From: Acrocarpospora catenulata
GTDB taxonomy: Bacteria; Actinomycetota; Actinomycetes; Streptosporangiales; Streptosporangiaceae
Direction of reading: 5' to 3'
NCBI RefSeq assembly: GCF_018476525.1
Contig: NZ_JAHCST010000001.1
Coordinates: forward strand, 188,069 to 252,068
Length of the DNA stretch: 64,000 bases
The notes beneath the pieces were generated by a model that ran no database searches, had not been told where the DNA came from, and saw nothing but the letters and a program-made list of their open reading frames with translations. The position numbers and the translations under genes are program-made. Shown here one piece after another: positions 16,492 to 23,122 of the stretch. Every line of letters starts with the position of its first letter. Within the stretch, counting starts at the first letter, position 1.

Positions 16492-17624
16492 TGACCCCCA
16501 CCGGCACCCCCACCGACCAGCTCTCCGGCCAGCCCACCGGCCAAGAGCCCGACCAGAGCTCCACTCAGCACGCCGAGCATCATCATCACCCCGACCCCCT
16601 GTGCTCTGACCACCGCTCGGCCCGTGAACTGCTGGACTGGAGCCGGGCTCTGCTGCGCCCGGCCCTCGGCCAGGCCGTGGACAAGCTGCCCAGTTCCATG
16701 CGCCACATCAACGGCTACCACCTGGGCTGGTGGGACGCGCACGGCACCCCCGCCGAAGCCGACAGCGGCAAGGCGATCCGCCCCACCCTCACCCTCCTGG
16801 CCGCCCAAGCCGCCGGAGGAGACGTGAACGCGGCGGTCCCCGCCGCCGTCTCCGTCGAGTTGGCGCACAACTTCTCCCTGCTCCACGACGATGTCATGGA
16901 CGGCGACACCACCCGCCGCCACCGCCCCACGGCCTGGAGCGTCTTCGGCGTCTCCCAGGCCATCCTTGCTGGCGACTCGGCGCTCTCCCTCGCCTTCCAG
17001 GTCCTGGCCGCCAGCGGCCACCCCCTCGCCCACGAAGGCGTGTCCATCCTCAACACCGCCGTCCAGCACCTCCTGCAAGGTCAGAGCTCCGACATCGCCT
17101 TCGAGGAACGCCCCGACGTCAACCTCACCGAATGCCTGGCCATGGCCACCGGCAAAACCGCCGCCCTCATCTCCTGCGCCTGCACCCTCGGCGCCCTCTT
17201 CGGTGGCGCCACCCCCACCCAACTCACCCACCTACGCGCCTTCGGCGACCACCTCGGCCTGGCCTTCCAACTCGCCGACGACCTCCTCGGCATCTGGGGC
17301 GACCCCACCATCACCGGCAAACCCATCCACTCCGACCTGGCCAACCGCAAAAAATCCCTCCCCGTCGTCGCCGCCCTCACCTCCGGCACCCCCGCCGCCC
17401 GCGAACTATCCGCCCTCTACACCCGCGACGACCTCCTCACCGACACCGACCTAACCCACGCCGCCACCCTGGTCACCCAGGCCGGCGGCCAATCCTGGAC
17501 CCAAACAAAAGCCACCACCCTCCTAAACCAGGCCCTAACCCACCTCACCGCCGCCAACCTCCCCCCAGCCCCCACAGCCGAACTGACCACTCTCGCCACC
17601 CTGATGGTCCACCGCGACGTTTAG
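16491..17624 (+). CDS. Polyprenyl diphosphate synthase, predicted encapsulin cargo
   Basis: A 377-aa trans-isoprenyl diphosphate synthase. The first Asp-rich motif is DDVMD (133-137, in HNFSLLHDDVMDGDTTRRHR). The second is DDLLG (263-267, followed by IWGD). The substrate-binding GKAIRPTLTLL is at about 93-103. Phe sits five residues before the first motif, a position that in short-chain synthases limits product length, so C15-C20 is a reasonable guess. The first 45 residues are an extra Pro/Thr/Gln/His-rich disordered tail (including HAEHHHHPDP) absent from ordinary synthases. Such tails load cargo into Family 2 shells. It is translationally coupled to shell copy 2. No terpene cyclase follows, so the end product is unknown. 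Confidence 0.92.
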   Translation: MTPTGTPTDQLSGQPTGQEPDQSSTQHAEHHHHPDPLCSDHRSARELLDWSRALLRPALGQAVDKLPSSMRHINGYHLGWWDAHGTPAEADSGKAIRPTLTLLAAQAAGGDVNAAVPAAVSVELAHNFSLLHDDVMDGDTTRRHRPTAWSVFGVSQAILAGDSALSLAFQVLAASGHPLAHEGVSILNTAVQHLLQGQSSDIAFEERPDVNLTECLAMATGKTAALISCACTLGALFGGATPTQLTHLRAFGDHLGLAFQLADDLLGIWGDPTITGKPIHSDLANRKKSLPVVAALTSGTPAARELSALYTRDDLLTDTDLTHAATLVTQAGGQSWTQTKATTLLNQALTHLTAANLPPAPTAELTTLATLMVHRDV

Positions 17625-17645
17625 GACCGAACACCGCGAGGGTCT

Positions 17646-17713
17646 GGCCAGTCAGGCCGCGCTTCACTGGCCTCGTCACTCCGAACACGCCTCAGGTCAC
17701 ACTCGAACCTGAG
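17646..17713 (+). terminator. Two weak hairpins after the encapsulin operon
   Basis: GGCCAGT (17646-17652) pairs with ACTGGCC (17666-17672), and CTCAGGT (17691-17697) pairs with ACCTGAG (17707-17713). Each stem is 7 bp and neither has a U tract. They are the only structures between the cargo gene and the next promoter region and may end the transcript. Confidence 0.4.
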
Positions 17714-17804
17714 AGCCGCGGTGGCGGGGCCAATGCCACGAATACGGCAGCGCGCTACCTCCACCTCGTCGGCGGCGATCGTGACACAGGCAACGGAGAT
17801 CTGA

Positions 17805-17945
17805 ATGCTGGACCTAAAGGACCACCAGTTCGGGAGCGTGCCGCAGCCCTACGTCGGCGTGGGCTATGTTCAGCAAGCTCGATGCACGATCACGGACGGA
17901 ACCGAGCTCGGTGCTCACCCCGATGGCCTCGGCTCCGTGGCGTAG
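17805..17945 (+). CDS. 46-aa hypothetical small ORF
   Basis: ATG 17805 lies six bases after GGAG, and the frame runs to TAG at 17943. The peptide starts MLDLKDHQFGSVPQPYVGVG and is Gly/Val-rich with one Cys. It sits in an otherwise gene-free stretch of about 475 bp between the cargo synthase and the STAND gene. No family is recognised. It could be a small protein of either neighbour or a chance frame. Confidence 0.3.
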   Translation: MLDLKDHQFGSVPQPYVGVGYVQQARCTITDGTELGAHPDGLGSVA

Positions 17946-18099
17946 TGTGCTCTGACGGATATGCACAGTGATGCTGTCGCACTAACCAGTGGTCAGGTTC
18001 CGCAAATTCTTACAATTGTGCGGTGAGGGCGCGGCAGGATGCATTTCTGTGGTAAGTATGCATTCTGCTGACGTATATTCGATTCTCCTGCGCTTGGTG

Positions 18100-20193
18100 A
18101 TGAACAGAGATCCCCATAGTGAGCACGTCAACAGTTTGGGTGGCACCGTGCACGGCCCGGCGGTCCAGGCCAGAGACATCATCGGCGGCATCCATATCCA
18201 CCAGGCCGTCTCCCCGATGCCCACACCACGACAGCTGCCACCGAGCGGTACGCTGATCAACCGACTGGAAACACTGGCATTTCTTGATCGTGCCCATGGC
18301 AAAGGGTCGCGGTCCGGATCCCCGACCATCGTGGTCGTATCCGGCCCGGCGGGGGTGGGCAAGACGGCCATTAGCCTGAATTGGGCCCACCGAAATAGTC
18401 AGGATTTCCCGGATGGGCAGCTGTACGCGGATTTACGTGGTCATGCAACCGACCCATCGGCCGACCCCGCAGAGGTGCTCGGACAATTCATCCGGGCATT
18501 CGGAATCGCACCCGATCGTATTCCCGGCGGGCTCGTGGAACGGGCCGCCCTGTATCAGTCACTCGTGACCGCACGTCGCCTTGTGGTCGTGCTCGACGAC
18601 GCCTTGTCAGCCGCACAGGTGCGACCGCTGCTGCCCGCGTCCGGAGGCAGCGTCGTCCTGGTTACGAGCCGGTGGAGGCTGGCCGGACTGATGATGGATG
18701 GCGCCCGAGGTATCCAACTGGAGCGGCTGGATGTGGAAGCCGCCCTGGATCTGCTCCGGCATCGGCTCGGTGACGATCGTGTCGGCGGAGAGCTGACCGC
18801 GGCAAAGCAACTGGTCGACCTGTGCGCGCGGGTGCCGCTGGCGCTGTCGGTTGCGGCCGCCCGGCTGGCCACTCGGCCACGCTGGCCGCTGACCGAGATG
18901 GTCGAGGCGCTTGCCCAGGAGAACCAGCGCCTCAGCGCACTGTCCGTGGAGGACGACATGACCATCAGGGCCGCTCTGACGCTCTCCTATCAGAACCTTT
19001 CGCCACCTGAAGCAGCCCGGCTGTATCGGTTGCTCGGGTTGTTTCCGGGCGCGACGTTCGACAGCGCGGCGGCTTCAGCGTTGGTCGGGCTGCCATCAAC
19101 TGAGACGCGACGTCTTCTGGGGGTGCTGACCGACGCGAACCTGCTGGACGACGTCGACGGTGGGAGCTATAGGTTTCATGATCTGGTACGGCTGCATGCA
19201 AAAGAGATGGCCGAGGCGGAGGAACCGATCGCCGTACAGGAGGAGGCCATGCGGCGCGCGGTTGACTGGTTCCTGCGCAGGACGCGAATGGCGAGCCACG
19301 CAGCGGCGCCGTACCGGTCGATTCCCGTGCCGGATGGAGAGCCTGGCTTCGCCGACGCCGCGCAGGCGCTGGACTGGATGGACCGGGAGTTCCGCAACCT
19401 GCGGGCGACCGCGCTGGCGGGACACGCGCGAGGGCTACACGTGGAGGTATGGAATCTGGTGGACGCGATGTGGCCACTGTTCCTACATCGTGGCTTCCGG
19501 TCGGAACGATTGGAAATCGACCGGCTAGGACTGGCTGCGGCGCAGGCCTGTGGGGACGCGAACGCGCATGCCAAGATGCTCAACCGAACCGCCCTGTCGC
19601 TTCGTACGCTGGGCCGCTGGGACGAAGCCGCTGCGGACTTGAGGTATGCGCTGGACATCTGGCGTGGGCTGGGCAACACGTACCGGATCGGGGACACCAA
19701 CCGGCAGCTGGGGCATCTGGAGATGGATCGTGACCGGCCACAGGCCGCGATCACCATCTTCGAGGCGGCAGTTGACAGCTATCGGGCGGCGGGTGAACCG
19801 CGGCGGGTGGCGCTGGCCATGTGTGACCTTGGACGGGCGCTGACCGAGAGCGGCCGGGCCGGTGAAGCGGTGCCTCATCTGACCGCTGCGATCGAGATGC
19901 TGGCACGCGAATCCGATCCGTACAACCATGCCAGAGCGTTGATCCTGCTTGGCCGAGCCCGCTGGGAGGAGCCGTCCGTCGCGGAGGACCTGCTCATTCG
20001 TGGGCTTGCGGCAATGGAGGAACTGGGATCGTTGGCTGGCCAGTCGCTGGCACTGCGCAGCCTCGGCGAGGTCGCGTTGAGCGCGGGGCGTCGGGCGGAC
20101 GCGCGCCAGTACCTGGAGCGCGCCCGCGAATTCCTCGCCCATATGAGTAGTGATACCGACAGGCTTGACCGGCTCCTGTCTCAGCTCGATTGA
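18100..20193 (+). CDS. STAND (NB-ARC) ATPase with TPR repeats and N-terminal amyloid-like motif
   Basis: A 697-aa NLR-like signalling ATPase. After a short N-terminus (HVNSLGGTVHGPAVQARDII, then GGIHIH), there is an NB-ARC domain with Walker A SGPAGVGKTAIS, Walker B LVVVLDDA, and a winged-helix part ending FHDLVRLHAKEMAE. About 250 residues of TPR-like helices follow. The N-terminal Gly/Val/Gln pattern resembles the RHIM-like bacterial amyloid-signalling motifs found on actinobacterial NLRs. I use ATG 18100 rather than the in-frame GTG at 17989, because it puts this motif near the N-terminus, as in that family. There is no DNA-binding domain. Its stop abuts the stop of the convergent kinase gene. 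Confidence 0.85.
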   Translation: MNRDPHSEHVNSLGGTVHGPAVQARDIIGGIHIHQAVSPMPTPRQLPPSGTLINRLETLAFLDRAHGKGSRSGSPTIVVVSGPAGVGKTAISLNWAHRNSQDFPDGQLYADLRGHATDPSADPAEVLGQFIRAFGIAPDRIPGGLVERAALYQSLVTARRLVVVLDDALSAAQVRPLLPASGGSVVLVTSRWRLAGLMMDGARGIQLERLDVEAALDLLRHRLGDDRVGGELTAAKQLVDLCARVPLALSVAAARLATRPRWPLTEMVEALAQENQRLSALSVEDDMTIRAALTLSYQNLSPPEAARLYRLLGLFPGATFDSAAASALVGLPSTETRRLLGVLTDANLLDDVDGGSYRFHDLVRLHAKEMAEAEEPIAVQEEAMRRAVDWFLRRTRMASHAAAPYRSIPVPDGEPGFADAAQALDWMDREFRNLRATALAGHARGLHVEVWNLVDAMWPLFLHRGFRSERLEIDRLGLAAAQACGDANAHAKMLNRTALSLRTLGRWDEAAADLRYALDIWRGLGNTYRIGDTNRQLGHLEMDRDRPQAAITIFEAAVDSYRAAGEPRRVALAMCDLGRALTESGRAGEAVPHLTAAIEMLARESDPYNHARALILLGRARWEEPSVAEDLLIRGLAAMEELGSLAGQSLALRSLGEVALSAGRRADARQYLERAREFLAHMSSDTDRLDRLLSQLD

Positions 20194-21111
20194 TCACCAG
20201 CTTTCGACTGTCGTCGGTGGCGGCGGACTCGCACGCAGTTCGGGGAGGCTCAGGGACACACTCGCGGGAGTCCGGTGGCCGATCTTCCAGCCCGCGTTGA
20301 GCACCGCGGCCTGCAGTGCCTGTACGGGATCCCCCGTACTCACCCAGAAATGAAGGAAGGTGGCGAACAGTGCGTCCCCAGCGCCCGTGGTGTTGATTAC
20401 TCCCCGGGGCGTAACAGCTTCAACCGTAACAAGTCGTCTGTTGCGGAGCCCAACCACGGCGCCACGTGCCCCCATGCCCACGCCGACCACGGCGCAACGC
20501 GGATAGCGGTCGAAGATCTCGGCGATCCACTGCCGGGGGGCCACAGGCAGGCGTTCATCACTGCAGAACAGGATGTGGGCGGCACGGAGCCACGGGACGT
20601 TGTAAGGGTCGGCGGTATCCCCGATCAGGTGGGCATCCACTGCGATCGGAACACCCAACTCGGCGGCGGGGGCGACCAAAGGGCGGACGAACTTCGCATT
20701 CGTCAGCACCAATAGCTCGGCTCCCCGAGACTGACTGGCGAGGACGTCGAAGGGATAGGCGACGTTGTTGACGGGGGCCAGGTGCGGATAGCCCATACGT
20801 CGGCCGTCCGGCCCAACCAGGACGACGCCCGTCGATGAGTTCTCGCTGGTGATCACGCCGGGTCCGAGCAGGCCGTTTTTGTCCAGTTCGGCCCGTATGC
20901 CGGCACCGACCAGGTCCGAGCCCACGACCGTGCAGAGCCGGATGCTGCCACCTAGGGTGTGCAGGGTGCTTGCGATGTGCGCGGCGGCACCGGACACGCC
21001 ACCCGACAACCACCGCGGCGTACACGTCGGGCGGTAGTGTACGGGGAACTCGTGCACGCCGACCGACAGGTAGAAGCTGGTGGCTCCGGCCACCACGATT
21101 CGAGGTGTCAT
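20194..21111 (-). CDS. PfkB-family carbohydrate kinase
   Basis: A 305-aa ribokinase-fold sugar or nucleoside kinase. The N-terminal substrate region has WLSGGVSGAAAHIASTLHTL, and the C-terminal PfkB signature GVINTTGAGDALFATFLHFW has the catalytic Asp and anion-hole glycines intact. It is the last gene of a three-gene operon, its ATG overlapping the previous gene by 4 bp. The substrate is unknown. Pairing with a GT-B-like transferase suggests production or salvage of a sugar-phosphate or nucleotide-sugar precursor (inference). Confidence 0.9.
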   Translation of the reverse strand: MTPRIVVAGATSFYLSVGVHEFPVHYRPTCTPRWLSGGVSGAAAHIASTLHTLGGSIRLCTVVGSDLVGAGIRAELDKNGLLGPGVITSENSSTGVVLVGPDGRRMGYPHLAPVNNVAYPFDVLASQSRGAELLVLTNAKFVRPLVAPAAELGVPIAVDAHLIGDTADPYNVPWLRAAHILFCSDERLPVAPRQWIAEIFDRYPRCAVVGVGMGARGAVVGLRNRRLVTVEAVTPRGVINTTGAGDALFATFLHFWVSTGDPVQALQAAVLNAGWKIGHRTPASVSLSLPELRASPPPPTTVESW

Positions 21112-21704
21112 GTGCCGTACCCCAGACTGATCCGGGCGCGGCCAGCCACGTCCATTTCACCGGGCTCACTGCCGGGGGAATGGATGTAGCGACCAGCGAT
21201 GATGGCGGCAGAGGCCAAGCTGGCCAGGGGAAGCTTGGCCGTCAGCCAGCAGTACAGGAACGAGCCGAACGTGGCCGGCCAGGGATCGGTTCCGGCCATG
21301 AGCCCGGCGGTACCGGTGATCTCGGCGACAAGTCCATGCCGTGTGCCGATCAGGCAGCCCTGGTCGCCCCGAGCGACTGCGACGGCACATCCGACATAGC
21401 GGTCGAGCACTCCCGCGAACTGCTGCCGGGTGACCAGGACGTCAGCTATCTCGTGCCAGCCCTGGTCTCGGCGATCGTCGGAGTCGGCCACGATGTGCGC
21501 ATCGTCCGTGACGAGGTCCCCCCGGGGCAGCCCACCGACGGACGACCCGGTGAGCACCATCAGGTGCGGTGCCCGTAACGGACCCTCGCGCGGGATGATC
21601 AGCAAGGCGGGCAGCGCCGAATGAGGCGGTGCGATAGTCGTAGTGCGGCTTAGGCGCAGCGGGTACCGTTGCCGGAAAAAATGCGGGACCACCAGCATGG
21701 TCAC
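21108..21704 (-). CDS. Degenerate PfkB-like protein (probable pseudokinase)
   Basis: A 198-aa protein translated with 4-bp overlaps on both sides. The middle and end follow the C-terminal half of a PfkB kinase (EIADVLVTRQQF, then CAVAVARGDQGCLIGTRHGL, then a final helical stretch). Where the catalytic GAGD should be, it reads AGLMAGTDPWPATFGSFLYC. The catalytic Asp/Gly signature is therefore lost, and the N-terminal substrate half is short. It may be a regulatory or structural partner of the active kinase next to it. The assignment rests on pattern only. Confidence 0.55.
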   Translation of the reverse strand: MTMLVVPHFFRQRYPLRLSRTTTIAPPHSALPALLIIPREGPLRAPHLMVLTGSSVGGLPRGDLVTDDAHIVADSDDRRDQGWHEIADVLVTRQQFAGVLDRYVGCAVAVARGDQGCLIGTRHGLVAEITGTAGLMAGTDPWPATFGSFLYCWLTAKLPLASLASAAIIAGRYIHSPGSEPGEMDVAGRARISLGYGT

Positions 21705-22927
21705 CCCTCCAAACCCGTGACGAGCACCGGTAGCGGGACGGGAATCGCGATGGGCACGCTCGACGGCTGGCGCAGGCCCATGAGCCGGTACATCAGCCGC
21801 CGCATGTTGCGGTGGAAACGGCCGGGCTCGGAGGTGACGCGCTCCTCAACCCGCTGGTAGTCGGTGGGCTTCAGCACGGCCGCGACCCGGTCCAGTTGAG
21901 TGCGGAGTGGTTGGTACCGATTGATTCTGGGCACGACGGCGGCTAGGTCGGCCATCGCCGACTCCGGATCCACCTCGGATGCCTCGAAGCTGGCCAGGGC
22001 CACCGGCACACCGATCGACGCGCCGTACAGGGTCGCTGACCCTTGATCGCCGATCACCCAGTCGGCCGCCACCAGAACCCCGCGCCAATCCTGCTCCGGC
22101 ATCAGGATCCGCAGCCCTCGCCGCTGGCAGTCGGCCAGCCAGGTCCGGACCTGCCAGCGGCTGTGTCCGAACCAGACGTTCGGGTGGAGCAGTGCCACTA
22201 CGCGGTACTCGTTCGCTGGCAGTTCGTGGACCACTCTGGAGAACAGGTCCAGCCGTCGGGCGAACAGCGAGTGCCGTCCCCAGGTTGACGTCACCACCAG
22301 TACCTTCTGGCGAGGGCCGGCGTCGAGCGCCCGCCGGTATAGGTTGCGATTGGGCATACTGGCCGCCAGTCGGTCGTAGCAAGGGTCGCCGACTACCTGC
22401 GCCACCGGCAGGGCCTGCGGACAGGCCCGCCCCAGGCGTCCCAGTTCGGTCTGGTGCGAAAGCACGATCGAGGACGCGATCACGTTCCCGTTCCGGACCA
22501 GCCGCTGCGCGTCCAGACCGTAAGTGGGCCGTTCCCCTGCCACGTGCTTGCCTGGTGCCCAGGACACTCGCTTGTTGAACCCGTTCCCGTGCTCCATGAC
22601 GATCAGCGGCGCGTGCACCTCATGAACGTGGCCGTAAGCCGCCGCGATGGCCAGGTCGAATCGCGTGTTCACGGCCTGCTGCCAGGGCAGCAGCAGCCCT
22701 TCGATACTTTGTACGAATTCTTCCACGCCGTTGTTGAAGACGTCCGGTGCGATCGTGAACATCACCTGGACGCGCGTGTCGGAATCGACCAATCGAGCCG
22801 CGTCCAGGAGTCGCTGCCCCGATGTGACCGTGTGAACGATCACCAACAAGGTCTTGCAGTTTCCTCGAGTCACCCATTTGCGCGCGTCCAGGCCCACCGG
22901 CACTCGGCGCCATTCGTGAATTGCCAT
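21701..22927 (-). CDS. GT-B-fold transferase-like protein (CDP-glycerol glycerophosphotransferase-like)
   Basis: A 408-aa protein of a widespread actinobacterial family, often mislabelled translation initiation factor 2. Features include RKTLLV-type N-terminal strands (KTLLVIVHTVTSGQRLLDAA), MEHGNGFNKR, VGDPCYDRL, VVTSTWGRHSLFARRLDLF and WVIGDQGSATLYGASIGVPV. The last two look like the nucleotide-binding C-terminal half of a GT-B enzyme such as CDP-glycerol glycerophosphotransferase. There is no signal peptide or membrane span. It is the first gene of the three-gene operon, divergent from the SARP regulator at 23123 across about 195 bp with SARP-like repeats. Confidence 0.7.
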   Translation of the reverse strand: MAIHEWRRVPVGLDARKWVTRGNCKTLLVIVHTVTSGQRLLDAARLVDSDTRVQVMFTIAPDVFNNGVEEFVQSIEGLLLPWQQAVNTRFDLAIAAAYGHVHEVHAPLIVMEHGNGFNKRVSWAPGKHVAGERPTYGLDAQRLVRNGNVIASSIVLSHQTELGRLGRACPQALPVAQVVGDPCYDRLAASMPNRNLYRRALDAGPRQKVLVVTSTWGRHSLFARRLDLFSRVVHELPANEYRVVALLHPNVWFGHSRWQVRTWLADCQRRGLRILMPEQDWRGVLVAADWVIGDQGSATLYGASIGVPVALASFEASEVDPESAMADLAAVVPRINRYQPLRTQLDRVAAVLKPTDYQRVEERVTSEPGRFHRNMRRLMYRLMGLRQPSSVPIAIPVPLPVLVTGLEG

Positions 22928-23000
22928 CGCCCCTCTGAAGCCCCCTTGATCATCTGGTCGTCGGCGACCCCCTTCGCCTTGCTGTGAGCGTCCACATCTG

Positions 23001-23053
23001 ACCTTGCGGAGAACCTTGCGGGAACCTTACTGGTTCTGTCATATCTGACAGAA
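23001..23053 (+). promoter_or_regulatory. Tandem ACCTTGCGG repeats plus TTCTGTCA/TGACAGAA palindrome
   Basis: ACCTTGCGG occurs at 23001 and 23013, with a variant ACCTTACTGG at 23024. The spacing is 12 and 11 bp, close to the helical-turn periodicity of SARP direct-repeat sites. Immediately after lies a perfect inverted repeat, TTCTGTCA (23034-23041) and TGACAGAA (23046-23053). The block sits between the divergent transferase operon and the SARP gene. Confidence 0.6.
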
Positions 23054-23122
23054 TGGCAATCCGGCCTGGATCCAGGTCCCGGAAGATGAAAAGATTCCGG
23101 CCAGAGAGAACCGTTCCCTCCA

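Noticed and set aside
16578-16592. His-tag or vector contamination in the synthase (HHHH)
   Set aside because: Codon use, position and the surrounding natural Pro/Gln-rich tail fit a native sequence.
15111-17624. One long encapsulin-synthase fusion frame of over 800 codons
   Set aside because: The upstream part is in a different frame from the shell gene and reads as low-complexity Arg/Pro-rich sequence. Only the part from 16491 is coding.
21701-22927. Translation initiation factor 2
   Set aside because: The common database name for this family is wrong: there are no GTPase G-motifs, and the C-terminal half looks like a GT-B nucleotide-binding domain.
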